Below are positions 1 to 13,734 of a DNA stretch of 64,000 nt, in pieces. A model generated the notes under the pieces. It worked only from the letters and a program-made list of their open reading frames with translations. It made no database searches and was not told where the DNA came from. Where the stretch lies: positions 3,782,001 through 3,846,000 of the forward strand of contig JAULSN010000003.1 of the NCBI GenBank assembly GCA_033439765.1, given 5' to 3'. The stretch's first letter is position 1. Each line of letters opens with the position of its first letter. The position numbers were made by a program, and so were the translations under genes. Origin of the DNA: Lasiosphaeria ovina (Eukaryota; Ascomycota; Sordariomycetes; Sordariales; Lasiosphaeriaceae).

Positions 1-1018
1 AAAATAGACAGCTAGCATGCTTCCTGAGGGACGAAGAAGCAAGCAAGAAGATATTAGGACGGCGAGGGAAAAAGTATAAATGATAAGAGATATAAAAAAC
101 GTGTTGAACAACAACAACGGCATCAACAGCAGACGACAACAACAGACGACATTAACAACCAACAAACCCAAGCAAGAAGAGAGCCTGATTAATTTTTCTT
201 TTCCTTTTTGGCCGGGGGGGTGGGGGGGGGGGGGGAGTTTTGGCCTCTCCTCCCAACCAACCCCTTTCTCTCCTCATCCTTCCCAAACCCACCGAACCAG
301 TCAGTCAGTCAGCCCAGACAGTCTTTCTCTTTTTCTGCGGGTAAAGCTTCCCTTACCCAGCCAGACCAACAAGCAGCCCCCCCACCCCTTTTCCCCCAAT
401 TTTGCTTTACCTGTGTGTGCATGCGCGTACGCAGAGCGTCCCCAAGACCGACCAAGATGTTTTTTTTTGTCGATTTCATAGTAGGTTGTTCCCTTTTCTT
501 TCCCCTCCCTTGCGCCCCCAAAGTCTTTCACCAACTGGATACGGTGGCCCGTGTTTTGCTCCGTCACTGTTTGTTGATTTGATATAAAATGAAATCCGTC
601 CATCATCCGCCAGCCAACCAATCAACTGGGAATAACGCACACTCTCTTGTCTCTTTTGCTCACTTCTGCCGTCGCTAGGTTGGCGGGTGTCCCGTAGATT
701 TTCCGAAAAGCAAAAGGCTAATGCCAAACAACTAGCAGCTGCTACAGGGTAATGCAGCGATCGCAGTAACACACACAGACAGGCGCATAGAGGGCGAGGT
801 AGAATCCAGATCAGTCAACCAGGTACTAAAATTCGTAATAGAACCCGCTGAGGAAAGAAGAAAACAGAGGAATGGACGCCAACAGGACAGCCCCCTTGCC
901 ATTCCGGAGTTCGTAATACGTGGGAGAAGCAACACAAAGGAATAGAGGTGATGACAGTGTAGCGGCGGATGCGTCTATAGATAGCACCCATGGTATTGTT
1001 AGCTACAACCCCGAGCCC
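1..1018. other. Intergenic, left edge
   Basis: No protein-like reading frame was found here. The stretch holds G-rich and pyrimidine-rich low-complexity DNA, including G runs near 217-236, and presumably the 3' flank of VPS74. The open frames that exist are short, overlap on both strands and have no recognisable motif. Confidence 0.5.
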
Positions 1019-2374
1019 TTAGAGCAGGGAGTCGACGCGGGTAAAGACACTCAGGCATGCAGCGACAACCTCGAGCTGGAGCTCTTTTTCGCCCGATCTG
1101 CTTATTTCCTGAAGAAAGAAAGGCATCTGTTAGCCAAACGCACAATGCAGGCCACCAGCAGGGGTCAACCGGGGGTTCTCTCACCTCGGCAATAATCTGT
1201 GGTATGTTCTCGCCAATGTTGTTGGCGGTGGACCTCTTGCCAAACGGGTATTGGCTGTAGTCGGCCAGCAGGTCGTCGGTCTGAGTGAAGGCCTTTTCCC
1301 TTGCGTCGTGGCCCAGCGTCGAGAGCGCGTTCTCGAGGACGTTAGCCGCGTAGGCCGCGCACACCATGGCGATGGTCCGCAGGTAACGGTACTCGACGTT
1401 CTCTGGTAGGAACTGCGAGCCGTTGATGACGACGGTACGCTGCGTCAGCATGTTGCGCACGCGGCGCCGGATCTCCTCCTTGGCGCCCCCGTCCACCACG
1501 GGATGTGTCGCCATGTCGAAGAGCAGGAAGTTGCGCTTCTCGGTGCGCAGGATGCCCTTGTCCACCAGCCCCTTTGCCAGGCGCTCGCGCACCTGCTTCA
1601 GTTGGTATCCGATCTTCAAGAGGTTCCAGGTCTCGCCTGCACAATATGATTAGCAACAGATGGCCCCATCGGAGGGTGCCCCCCCCCCCCACCCTGCTAT
1701 TCCGCGTGCGAGGCATCATGGAGCATATAATGGAGGGATGTGGTTTGCCAAGGAAGATCCTTACCGCTCATGAGATCAATCCACGAGTTGACGCTCATCT
1801 TCTCGCTCGTATCCATCATCTTGAGAGCCTCGTCCAGCAGCACCTCGCCCGTCAGCGTGCTGTCGATGACCTCGATGACGCGGTCGGGGAGGGGGAAGCG
1901 TCGCCTCGAGTTGTCCTTTTGCATGCTGATGCGGCCGCGCAGGGCGAGCTCGAGGACGATGCAGCCGCGCAGGGCGTACGAGATGTTGTCGTTCCAGAAC
2001 GAGAGGTAGCCCTAGAGGAGGTTGCATCGTCAGCCTCGGGGCTCGTGTAGGAGACGAATGGCGAAACAAAAAGAAACGGGAAAAGAAAAGCACCGAACCT
2101 GTTTGTCCTTGAGTCCCAGCAGCAGCACCTCCTCCATCAAGGTAAGCTTGGGCTGCTTGCTCCGCTCCTCGCTCTCGCTGATGTCGCGCGGGTCGAATGC
2201 GATCTTGTGGCCGTTCTCGCCGGCCTCGTAGCTCGTCTCGGGGGGCCCGTCGCGGATGTTGTTGAATGAGGGAGAGCGGATAACGGGGCTGTCCTCCTCG
2301 CTGTTGCCGACGCCGCCTCCTCCTCCTCCGGCTCCCCTCCGCCGTGTCAAGCCTGATGTGGTTGTCGAGGCCAT
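1019..2374 (-). CDS. VPS74: VPS74 / GOLPH3-family Golgi phosphoprotein
   Basis: Four exons on the minus strand: 2374-2099, 2011-1765, 1636-1185 and 1108-1019, joining in frame to 354 residues. The family binds PI4P on Golgi membranes and links glycosyltransferase tails to COPI coats, keeping these enzymes in the Golgi. The GPP34 domain begins near residue 77 ([18 protein letters not shown]) and runs to the C-terminal VFTRVDSLL. The conserved [21 protein letters not shown] and [12 protein letters not shown] segments are present. An RRR cluster at residues 11-13 matches the N-terminal arginines that bind coatomer in yeast Vps74. The tail follows a Gly-rich stretch. The start at 2374 is the first ATG giving this family N-terminus. 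The first intron uses a weak GTTCGG donor; the others are GTAAGG and GTGAGA. The family assignment is firm; the last short exon (30 codons with stop) rests on its match to the conserved C-terminus. Confidence 0.93.
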
Positions 2375-3890
2375 AGTGGCAGACGCGTTTCTGCTTGGCG
2401 ACGAGGCGATTGATGTGTCGTGTGCCTGGGCGTGTGCAGGTGCAAGTGTGGGTGCAGGCGACGTCGAGGATAAGAGTGTGGGTTGTTTGTTTGCGGGCGT
2501 GCGGTTATGATGGGTGCTGCGCAACTGCACTGTTGAGCGATGGAGAGTTTTGAAGGCAGCGGTCAGCGAAACTTTGGAGTCGCCAATCTCCAATCTCCAG
2601 TCTCAGTTCGGGGTCGGGTCGGGTCCCGATCGGTCGGTTATGTTAATGTCGCTCAGCCGCGTCGCAAAATAGAAGTGCAATTGTCGTCGCCGAGTAATTT
2701 TCCGGCCGTCGGATGCAGTTAGTAATCCGTCTTTGTTTCTCGGGTTCGTTGTCTACGTGGTCCCTTTAGCGAATAAATCGAGGCTGCCTACTCCCTTTTT
2801 CCTTTCTGTCTAGGTCTTTGTCCTTTTAGGTTATTTAGCGCGTTAGGTTGTTAGAAAAGTCCCCTGTTGCGCGTAACGTTAGGTACTGCAAATACAGATT
2901 TTGTTGGCTGTGCTTGTAAGCCAAGCTGTCCTTCAGGGGCCCGATAACGATAATTTAGCGCAGTTTCTGGTCGTGAACCCCTTTTCAATACATAGTATTC
3001 GTACGGTACTTACCTTACCTTACCGGCCATCCACGGATGTTCCGTTCTTCACGGCAGTGCCGCCCAAACCGGCGTGCCAAGCAACTCCAGCTTCCAGTTT
3101 GCGCCAGCCTACTGCTGCTTCAGGGGTCACACAAGAGGAGGATTCGGCTGTTGGCTATAGCCAAGACTTTTGAGGTTGCAAAATTTGGTCCACATTGGCT
3201 CGAGAGTTTTGGGCCAGGACGGAGTAACGGGCCTCGAAGGTATGCATTCCTCGTATTTATGCATCTGGAGGATCGCTCACGATTTCCAACACACAAAAAT
3301 GCGATATTTATCTTGCTGAGTCCACTATTTAAACGTATTATTCTTCTTTAACAAGCTTTGTTCTCTGACAGCCACATCAAACGCTCAAATGTGGCTTTTC
3401 TTACAGATGTGGCTTAGCCCCTTAAAGGGCAGAAGGGGGGAACCCCGTTGCCATTGCAACATCGGCCAAGAGTCACAAACAAGTTGAGCTACTTGTGTTT
3501 TATTGCTGAGCTGTGGTGGATTGTCTTGATATATGTTTCTAGCTCTATCCGTACATCTGACGTCTCCTTCAGATCGTGTATTGTATGACATGGCGAAAAT
3601 GACTCTCTGCCATTATGCGTCTCTAGGCATGCGAAAAAGCGTCACCGGACCGCATGCCTCAAATAAGTAAAAACCCCAAATTCCGTGTCCCGGTCCCATA
3701 TAGGGTGCTATGCAAATCAGCGAGCGAATTCCAGTGAACAATACCGAACCGATCTCTATGCCAAAGGTTGAGGCAAAATAAAAAGAAACGAGTCCCTGCT
3801 CAGGGCGCAAGGTTATAGAGGAGAAGATTGGCCGCCGTCCACGCTTGATGATTCATTGGCCAGCTACCATGAAATCCAACTGTGTCGCCA
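2375..3890. other. Intergenic between VPS74 and the OSH gene
   Basis: This should contain the VPS74 promoter and the OSH 3' flank. A TTACC-type short repeat lies at 3008-3026. No coding frame with family-like sequence was found. The AT-richer part at 3250-3600 could be old repeat DNA, but no element could be named. Confidence 0.5.
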
Positions 3891-5682
3891 TTAGGGGAGC
3901 ACGCCGTCCAAGTCCCACTCGCCGTTTTGCGCCCGCTTGAGCACCTCCCGGCCCTTCTCTGTCAACTCCGGTTTACCACCCTTATCCGTAACTTGTTCGA
4001 AGAACACTGGCTTCCACGTCTCTCCGCTGTTCTCACGCTCACGGGCTTTCTCCCTCTGCGCTTCCTCGAGCTCCTGCTTGACGGTTGTGGCGCGCGAGAA
4101 CTGCTTGGACAAGATAGCCTTGGTGACATCGCCCCACATTCGCAGAGATTCGTTGGGAAGCTGTTGCTCAACTGGTGGCAGCACCTTAGGCGCCACGGTG
4201 AGCGGCGCAATGTCGATTATAGTCGCCTGTTCCTCCACAGGATGCGAATTCTGTCGCGTGTCAGCCAAACAGGGCCCCTATTTTAAACCCGATTCCCTCT
4301 GCGACGTATACTTACAATCGGCTTCGGGCCTATTGTGAAGACAATTTTATCCTTCCACGGGCCCCCAAGTCGCACCAAAATGTCCTCGTCAGGGACGTCT
4401 CTGATTCTCTGCTTGTCGTCGTTTTCCGGGTCGTATCGGAAGATTATGCCCTCCACCTTGTTAACAGACCGGGTAAGCCAGCCCTCATCATAGTAGTGGA
4501 GGATGGCCTTGAGTTTGGTCTCGGGGCAAGTGATGTAAGCCATGTCACCGACAGTCACGCTGAGGGCCCCTCGGAGGAAGCCACCCAGGTGCGCGGCAGG
4601 GTGAGTCAGCTGATATGTTTCATGGTCACGTTGCTCGACCGTGATGAAGATGCCCAAGTTGTGCTCGCCCGGCATCACTTTGATGGACGTTCCAGTGAAC
4701 TTTGCAGTTATTTGGTCAAATCCGCGAGCGCGAAGTCCTTTCTCGGGACAGCTGATGTAGAAAGCGCTGACCGGGGGGTGATGCGACGTCTGCTCAGTCA
4801 AGTAGGAGATCCGAATCGGTTTTGTTGGGTTCACTGCCGGTTGCGATACCGATAGGTTGGATGCCGCACGCGAACCGCTCGAACCAAGACCATCTGGGAT
4901 CGCCAACTTGGCCGACTTGATGCTCGACGCAGCACTACCAGGCGCGCTGACATTTCCCCTCAGCGCCTTGGTGTTGATCCTCGGCGCATCATCCTCGGTA
5001 TCCCAGTTACACTGTTAGAAGGAACAGCTTGGTTAGTAACTCGCAAGTCCTTTCGAGAGTTCCAGCACCAACTTACCCGGAAGAATTCGCCGAGACAGGA
5101 GTTGTACGGTTTGCAAGGCTTTCCTTTCGCGTACTTTAGATCCTTCGTAAACCAGAATCGCAACACCTCCAGCATGCGATCTACTGGATCATCGGCGGTT
5201 CCAATTGCAATGAATGCATTGGGGGCGTCGAGATAGTTCCAGTACTCGAGGTTCGGAGTGGGTTCGAGGAGCTGGGAGGGGAGTGAGAATCGCACAGAGG
5301 CGAGATCGGCGACGCCGATGAACCTTGACAAAAGATTAGCAAAAGAAAATTTGATTGCATTTTCCGCGATGGCAGAATACGCTAGGTCAGATGAACCATT
5401 TGGCGTAGAGGCCAACTATCACAATTGAGGGGTTGTCCGCCAAGGGAAACATGGTTCCGAGTGACTGGTCGGCCATGTGAATCCTACAGGTTTCCAGGTC
5501 CAGAAACCCGGGTCGAACAGTCATACGGCAAGCAAGAACATGAGATATACTCACTTTCGTAGGATAGAGATGAATGTCCTCAGCTTCGAGCCGTCGCTCG
5601 TATTCTCCTCCGCGACGGGGACATCCGAGGCAGTAGCCGGGGTGGTTGCCGTCGAAGGCGTGGAAGGGGCGGTTGACGACAT
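3891..5682 (-). CDS. Oxysterol-binding protein homologue (OSH/Kes1 type)
   Basis: Four minus-strand exons: 5682-5555, 5323-5077, 5011-4316 and 4250-3891, giving 476 residues. Such proteins exchange sterol for PI4P between membranes such as ER and Golgi. The family signature EQTSHHPP is at residues 198-205, followed by VSAFYISCPEKG. The lid-proximal N-terminus (RKFIGVADLASVRFSLPSQL) and the RFWFTKDLKYAKGKPCKPYN segment also match. There is no PH domain, ankyrin repeat or FFAT motif, so this is the short, single-ORD class like yeast Osh4/Kes1 (about 430 residues); the extra length is a Ser/Thr/Pro-rich N-terminus and a linker before residue 190. Introns are 231, 65 and 65 nt. The start at 5682 is supported by in-frame joining to the ORD across the first intron. 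The paralogue within the family cannot be fixed from sequence alone. Confidence 0.93.
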
Positions 5683-7086
5683 GGTGTTTCGGCACTGTCG
5701 AGTCTCCTCGGCGCAGGAAGCAGTCTTGAAAGATGACGAGGCGGGCGATATATAGAAAGGGCGCTTCGCTTCTACCGAACCAAGCAGAAGGGACGGGTTT
5801 CCTCTGGGAATGGATGAAATCCAAGGAAAAGGCGGTGCCTAAGATTAGGATCAGAGGCCGAAACAGAGGCCGGAATTCGGGGCCAGGATATCAGCGTTGG
5901 AGCGGGTCTGTCTGGAGGGGCGCGTTAGTGGCCTTGCGGGAAGGCGGGCGGGCGGCCAATGCGCCGAAACGTCACTGTGCGATAGGCTCGATGGGCTTGA
6001 AAGGCGGGGCAGGCGATAGGACGGCGCTGAAGCCTGGGTGTCGCAGCCGCCACGCGGCTGTGGGCTAAAAGAAAAAGGTTTCTTCTTGCTTCGGTTCCTT
6101 TATTACTGAGGTTCAAGGTTGGCAGTTATGGTTTTTGATGCACTTGCAAGCGCCCGAGAAACATTGTTTCTCCAGGATGTCATCATCACGGGGTTCTTCC
6201 GAGAAGTGACTCAAAGATGAGAGACTAGTGCTACGGAGTAAAAGAGGCGGACTAACCGATTATTCCTTCCTTAATAAGTCCCGTTCGAGTTGCAGTCCAA
6301 AGCCTCCCTTCGTCCCTTCCCCAAACTCGTCCAGGTGACAATCCTCCAATGCGGCTTCCGTTCCACGAATCAGAAAACAGCTTTTTGCCCACGAGTTGGA
6401 TTGGATCGATATGGCCAGCCCGTCCATCTACGCCTGTCACGTACAAGGCTGCTTGATATGTACCGCGCTCTGGATAGGTTCCATAATATAGAATCCGGCT
6501 GTCCGCTGAGGTGGGCGAATGACCAGGCCGGGAGCAAGTCACAGTGAAGATTTCTGCCACGGGTTGGATTGCGTAAGTAGGATGCTTACTCCGTACTTAC
6601 TTTGCCTTCGGCATCAGGTATGACAAGGCGCCTTACTAAGTAAGGAAGGTTTTGGCGGGATCCGTATCCGTTGTTCCATTTCCAGCCCAGAAATGGCAGA
6701 GCGTCAACGAGTGTGAAAATATCGTGTCTGCCTCGGGTGCATGGCACTGCATGTCTACGAGCTCTTTGTCTAAGGTAAATAGTGTCCTCCCTCATTGTTT
6801 TTTCTGCCTTATGTTACCAGCTTGGTTCGTCTGGGGAACGTACCCCTGAGGCTACAAATATATGCAGGAACCATCATTGTTTCTGCCTTTAAAGGGGGCA
6901 GTCAACGGGAAGTGCCCGGCTGAGACACTGCACTTTGTTTTCTAACGTTTCTGATCGTTTCTAAATCGCAATCAACCATGGAATTTACGAGAGATGCCTT
7001 CGGTGTCTAGGTTGTCAAGGCCACCTGCTTTGGCCGACTTGGCTTTGGCAAAACGACGAGGTCCGATAGAGCGACGACGAACCCGG

Positions 7087-7115
7087 CGCCCGGCTCCCGG
7101 CTCCCGGCTCCCGGG
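7087..7115. repeat. CCCGGCT tandem repeat
   Basis: About four tandem copies of a 7-nt CCCGGCT unit in intergenic DNA. No function is evident. Confidence 0.8.
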
Positions 7116-7647
7116 GTTCTAATAATAAACGGCAACCTCCTGGCCGGACCTTGCCAGCGTCGTGTCGCCCTCCTGATCTTCATAGTGATTGTCCGGTACG
7201 CTTATTGACGATCGTCAACATTGCAACGCCGTGCAGGCCCCGTGAGTAATGGGGTGATGTGCTGAGAGCACTTGAGGTACCCTTACATTTGACACCTCAA
7301 TACCGACATGCATCCCGGATGATCACAAAACACAGTTTAAACCCACCCCTCCCGGCTCCGGCGAGAGGGGATTTCCGGCCGGCCGGGGAAGAGGCGACGG
7401 GCTAGGGCGGGCCAACTGAATACGAGGTACGTCGTGGACTAGGATGAAGATCGGTGGCAACCGAGGCCCTGCCGCGCGCCTGAAATGGAACACAAAGGGT
7501 ACGACTACGACTACCTGCCACCCGGCACCTCGATCGTTGCAACACTCAGGGACGAGGGGTCCGGTGCCGATCCCCCAAAAATAGATGTTGTTACACTTGC
7601 CCATAGCTTCTTCAAAGGGCTGTCATGTAAACAGTCAAAGACTCTGG

Positions 7648-7680
7648 ATGTATGTATGTATGTATGTACATACATGCATA
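7648..7680. repeat. TATG/CATA tetranucleotide repeat
   Basis: A run of TATG units followed by CATAC/CATG, so the tract is partly self-complementary. Simple repeat in intergenic DNA. Confidence 0.8.
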
Positions 7681-10600
7681 GTGGCCGATCTGGCCTGCCA
7701 ACCTGCCAGCCGAACACCCCGGTCTACTTTTGATGCTTTGGCAGGTTGCAGACTATCAAGTCTCTTTAAAGCACACTAAGGTAAGTAGAGCACACTAGGG
7801 TAAGGAGATCACCGATCTAATGTCTGTCAACTGGGTGGCAGTGCAATGGTGATGTGGCGAGTGGTACCTGGCAGTCTTCTAGCCGTACGTACTCACGCCA
7901 TTGCAAACCGTTCACAGCCACACAGAAGATCTGAATGGGGCTGAAGTAATGCCAATCCGTAGTATTGAATTACGCGTACGGAATAAGTTCAGCTCTGCTG
8001 GGATCTTTTTTCTCATGTCCTAGGAAGCTGTGGGATTAGTAAAGAGTGGCGAGAAGTCGACGCGAGGCCTCTAGCGCAGGAATCGGGCAACAGTTGTATG
8101 CGGGAGTTCATCTGGCAGCCGTGTTTTGTATGTACGAAAGGGGGTTATCTCTTGATTAAATTATGACAAACAGACGTAATGTAGCATTGTTGTAGGGAAA
8201 TTCCGAGAAATCCTTAAGAATGAGCTCTGAAATCTTTAATCTCCTTCTGAGATCCTTTGACCTCTGTCTGATCCCGGAAGGATATATCACAGAGAAACGG
8301 GACATGTAAAGCGGCATAGAATACCTAGTTAACTGAGTGGTCAATCAACACGGATTATCTGTTCTAACATACATTTTTGGATTCCTTCATAAACAGCTTC
8401 ATGGCTCAAAAGGTGGCCGAAAGTCATATGCGGCTTCACCAGACCTCTAAGACTATTTGCTTATGGCCTCGAGCTCTTTCAGAGGCAATGGAATATGTAA
8501 CCGAGGCAACCATAGTTTTCCCAAGCCAGAACTGGGATATGAAGGTATCTACAGTGGAATGGTAACAGAGCCAGTACTTGCCAAAAGTTCACGGATATAG
8601 GTCGGTAGTTTGGAGGCTCGTTGTCGGCATAGTTACTTGCCTTACCCAGCTCACGTAGTGTCTCTGTGAGGCTATTGTTGAGTGCCGTACACTAGTTGCC
8701 TGAATCATTTGAGCCACGTTAAAAAAGCTGAGGAAACATCACGCACTGAATGCCAAGAATTACCGAGAGTTGGTGGTTCCGGGTTGATGGGATACACGTC
8801 CAAGAAAAAGGCCCATCCATCACCGAGCCCTTGGACACGGCAACACGGCAACGAATTAAGGTGCAAGGGAATTGTCTCATATCTGAGGGCTGATCACTGG
8901 GCCGATCATCATGGATCTCGGGACTTTGGGTCCCCAGCCCAACCCCACTGAGATATAAGACAGTAAAGAGTGGGCCAATTTGACGAAGGGAAGAAAACAA
9001 ACGAAGCAAAATCCCATCGTAAAAACTGGCCCCATTCTCATGCCATCCGAAAATTGGGGTGACTGAGAGAGGGCAGGCGATGGTGGGGCGGCGCAGCAAC
9101 TAGGCGCCTAGGTGACATCATCGAGGGTTGCAGGATGGGTGGGCGTGATTTTGTGAAACCCCACACCCTCAGCAACAATACCCAAGGAAGCCACTGCGAG
9201 AGGGAATGGAAGAAAACGAACCCTTGTTAGCCCGCTCTTTTTCATCCGCTGGGTTTGTATACTCAGTAGGGGAAATGGAGGACCTAATTTTCGTTTGGAT
9301 GGGATTCTCCAAAGAATCGCATGCGGTATCTGTCGGCGATGACGTAGCGTGCGTTCTGGTGACTTTGGGGAACGAATAGAGCCATCTTCCTCCCACCCCA
9401 GCAGCCGTGATCAGATGACAGGGTTGTGCCGTTTCAGCATCCAATACTGTCTATCTGGCTAAAGGCGGGCGGCATTTGGTTCTGGCTGTGGGGGGGAGAG
9501 CGGTGAGGTTTTGGGCGCGAAAACATCTGGGAGTGTCGCAACTGTTCCTGATGGCGGGCTTTTCGAGCGGGTTTGCGAGGTCGGTGGACGGCATATGCGG
9601 CAGTTTCAAGTTGCTTGGTTGTTTTGGCCCCAGTGCCAACGCCATGCAATGCATGGCATGCATGCCGTGATGCCCTCTGCCTGCGCGCATTTGTGGATGG
9701 GAATATGGATACGTATGCCACGTAGCGGACGACTCTTTTGAACGCTTGCCGCTCTCCATCCATCCCCGGAATGGCAATCCTATCCGCGATGCATGTTCTG
9801 GCGTTGGGGTCCAATCAGAATCGCTGAGGTGTGGCGAACTCGGGCAAAGGCCCTCGGTGGGTGGGGGTGTCCGAGGATAATGACATCATCACCCTGTGGG
9901 AAGGCTGGGGATAGCCTCGCAGCCCGTGCCCTCTCAACTATTACTAAGAAAGGGTACCCACACGGTCGTTCTGTTGTTATTACCGACACAGGGAGACGCC
10001 GTTGGATCCCGCTGGGAGAGTATTTAGTATATGAGGTCCCTTGCATTTCGGGGACGAGAAGACCCTAGAACCCTTCATGCAGCGTGATGGGCTGGCATCC
10101 ATTGCTAAGGACATTGCGTACCTACTCAGACTTGCTAATGTTAGGTGGTAGTGTAGGAGCGGTGTACTGAATACAGTATGTTTATTTATCTTGTTTGATC
10201 GGACCGGCGAGGAAACTCAGCAACATGGATAGAACGGAATTCCTAGTAGACTAGGTAGGTAGTTGTCTGTTTGCCATTTTCCGCCTCCTTTTTGTGTTGT
10301 AGCCTGATATACGGAATATCTGTATACTGTATGTTGAACGGGTCAAGCCGAACGTGAAGTGCTGCCCTATGTTGTGTCGAAGCGTTCTGCCTGTAATCGA
10401 GAAGCCGGTTCAACTGCCTGTCGGGAGCTTGCGGCCTAATTTCGTTCCCCGGAAGCCGAGCCGGGAACGTCTTCCCAGAGGGTTCGCGCGAGTTCAACTG
10501 CGACATGTCAATTGTAATCAGCCTTATCTGCACATTAACTAGATTGCATGCTGTGAAATTTGATCTAGAAACCGAAGAAAATATCGGTTTACGTTCCATT

Positions 10601-13600
10601 TTCACCGCCGGCTGGTACCTTAGAGCACAGCCTGGGTAAAATACCATTACACGTATGTATGCGGGTTAGGAGGTATAATCACAATGGATCTTCTTAGACG
10701 GAAAGGCTAAACCACCCCGCTTCCCCCCCCCGAACTCGGGAGGCGCGCGCAAACCCGTTCCAGAATATTTCTAAGCTTCGGAGCTGGAATCTCTCCAAAT
10801 CGTCCTAAAACCCTTCTTCTGTCCGTATAATGGTCGTGCATTCAAGTGTATCGCACCTTCTCCAGAACAGTTAGTCTGACAGTATGCCAGGCGCTGGCGC
10901 TACTCGCACCAATCTCGTTTCTTCAGTTTGGTGAGCATCCTTGTAGAGACTCAGTCTTACTGTGCATCGAACGCAGTTGGAGGTCAGAGTGCTAGAAATG
11001 TTGCGGAAAGCCGCATAGGCCATGCGAGGACAGGTGAAGTGACGTCATAAGATTTCTGTTTTTCGCAAAGGGGATGCAGATCCCTGCAGGCGAGGTACCC
11101 TCAATAGACGTCGCTTGGAGACGGAGCCATCCGAAAATGTTGTTCACAACTGAAGATGATTTGCTTATTTCAATGTTCCCCCACATGAATTAAACCAATA
11201 AAAAGTGCCGTAAGGTCTGAAAAAAAAACCCACATTTGAGGCCCTTGCCCATATTATGGTATCTTGTGCGGTATTCTTCAAAAGAAAACTCCAAAATGGT
11301 ACCGCAGAAAAAAAATTAGTAAGGGGCGTCGGGCCTTATCACTTAGGGCTACCTCGTTAAGCGTAAGAGACCTCGGCACGAGGCTCAGGCTTGTTTGCAG
11401 CCGACTTACATGTGGAGTGGAGAGAAGTAAAAAAGAAAAAGGTATTGTTTTTACTCTTTGACACTGTTTGCGTGCTAAACACCAACCCTCCCACGTGTAA
11501 GCGGGAGTGGATGGCAACGGTGCTGTCGGAAATGTGGCGGCCAATCGAATACGGCGCAAGGACCAAGGATGTCCAGATGCTGAGGGAGGGCCGGTTTAGA
11601 AGAGAGCAACATGCTATTGTGAATTTGCCATAGGGGAAAACTCCCCGCAGTAATAATACCGGTGCGGGAGTTGAGGAGGCAAGTCCAGGCCGAGCACAGC
11701 CACACCTTGCTGCAACGGGCGTCGCGGCCCACGGTAAAGTACAAGTACTTTATCCGACACCTCATATTATTGCTGCTATCGTCCTTAGTCCTGGTCTTAT
11801 ACCAATTCGATTTCACCGACACGTTTGGCCGTTCCAGATTGGGAAACTAACAGAGGACTCAAATTAGTTGCAGGCCGGGATGTAGACGGCTTTGCCATCT
11901 ATATGCAGAATCCAATTTTCCTTACCAAGCACTCCGATCCGTTTTCTTTCCTACAGAATTCACCAACCTACACACACTTGGTCGTGGAATCTTCGGCATT
12001 AGAGGTTTGAGAAGCCATAAGTGAAAGAAGTGGGAAAAGCCACCGAGATTTCTCTCTTTCCCTCTATTTGCGTCATCTAAATCACCCTCTTCCCATCCGC
12101 TTTCACTCGCGATGGTAATGTGCGCAGCAATGTGCAAGCTGTCGGGGATCGCAGTAGGGAGCTTTGGCGGATAGCCATGGCGCCACAGCTCAATTTACTG
12201 ACAGGGCGGACTTGGGGCTTCCTTCACAATCTCATTTGGTGGACTAGAAAAGAGTAGCAAGGTAATGTTTCCACGGCGCCACATGCCTGGCCAGAATCGA
12301 AGCAGTGCTGGCTGTGCTATGACCAACGGTTTTTACCTACCTACCTTACCAGCCTAATAAGCGAGCCCTCGTTCTGTACATACGTCGAACTATCAATATC
12401 ATCTATTCACAACGCAACGCGGCAAGTAGAGGAACTGGCCCCCAGAGATAGCGCGCCGCGTGGGAGGCCCAGAGAACTGGTCAGCCACAGAAGATGGAGG
12501 TGGGAAAAATGGGGTCGAAAGGTGTGAGGTGGAAGGAAAGACCGCCGAGAGCCAAGCCCCGCACCTCGCTCTCATTGAAGAATGGGGGACCCTTATTGTA
12601 GGTACCCAGCCGAATAAGCTCCATCTTTAGCTGAGCCAGTGCCCATGTCCAAAGCGTTGGGAGGGTCCCATCCCTTCGAAGGGGAAGGCGGGACTTGCTA
12701 GACTCTTGCCAGAACTACAAGAAGGCACGCGCAGTACGCCACGCCCGCGTACCTCCCTCCCCCCCATTCCTCTCCTGGGCGGATCATCTTGGGTTTTTTT
12801 GACGGCCGGCGCCAGCACTTGTGGCAACAAATCCGGCGTGCCATTGTCGCCTTTTATTTCCTCCCAACTCGACCGTTCAGGCACCCCGTGTGGAGAATCC
12901 TGACCCACAAACCATTCCGCACGTCACGCCATCCCCTCCGGTGCTAGACAGCGTAAGTGACTATACATTCAAAAGTACATTGGCGGTGCACGTCCCCGTG
13001 GGAAGTATCCCGGCCTCGCTAGCCACACCCCACCGTGTATAGCGGCTTGCCTTGGGTGGTGGTGTGGTGTGAACCACGCTAGCTAGCCTAGGCCAGCCAC
13101 ACCTTTCCCCCTCTTCTTCCATGTCCCTTCTCTTTTCGCTTTGCGAAGGTACCATTTAAATCGTCTCGCGACTCGCTGCCTCTTCTCTTCTAGTCGGGCT
13201 GTCCCCTGTATTTTCCCTTTTCACTCCGCATATACATATATACATGTCGCGTTCGCGTTCAGTTGACGGCGGGCATCTGCAACAGCTTTTCCTCGTGCGC
13301 GTTGGTATATACAAGGCCGGCACACATCACTCATATTTTTTTTGCGACTGAGATTCCTGACAACTTTGCCCCGTCTATTTGGCGCCGCAGCCGTTCTCTC
13401 TCTTGTCATTTCACTCTTACCGTCCTTCGTTACAATATAATTCCCCCGCCGATCGCTAGCCCCGATTGTCTGGCTCAGAATCTTATAAAACATTTTTGTT
13501 AGCTTTCTAATCCAGCTGCAGTGCATCAGACGAGCTGGCGGTGGCTAGAGTTTGCCCGTCGCCAGTGGCCTGATACTCCAAAGTCCGATTCGGCTTCGCT

Positions 13601-13734
13601 CTCCGCCACCGACAAGAGGTTCGCCTTCAACCCTCGATTTTCCACGCAGCTATTCCTCGTTCTCCTTCCGAGTTGTACGCCATCACTCGAGGCTCAGCTC
13701 TCAGAGGCTGCCACTTTAGTAGCTCTCCGGCCTA

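Larger units (their letters stand above)
5683..13734. other. Gene-poor intergenic region (8 kb)
   Basis: No frame here shows a recognisable domain or sustained coding character. It contains two TACGGAGTA 9-mers in opposite orientations (6232-6240 and 6587-6595), a CCCGGCT repeat at 7087-7115, an ATGT repeat at 7648-7680, and a TACC repeat at 12334-12350. Pyrimidine-rich sequence from about 13160 is likely promoter and 5' leader of the grainyhead-like gene. Short minus-strand frames at 6252-6795 were considered and not called. Confidence 0.5.

Noticed and set aside
3420..3500. tRNA- or SINE-like A-box/B-box pair on the minus strand
   Set aside because: The B-box is degenerate and no cloverleaf could be drawn, so no tRNA or SINE is claimed.
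6252..6795. Possible two-exon minus-strand gene
   Set aside because: The frames look slightly protein-like but have no motif, no good splice pair and no conserved neighbour; not enough support.
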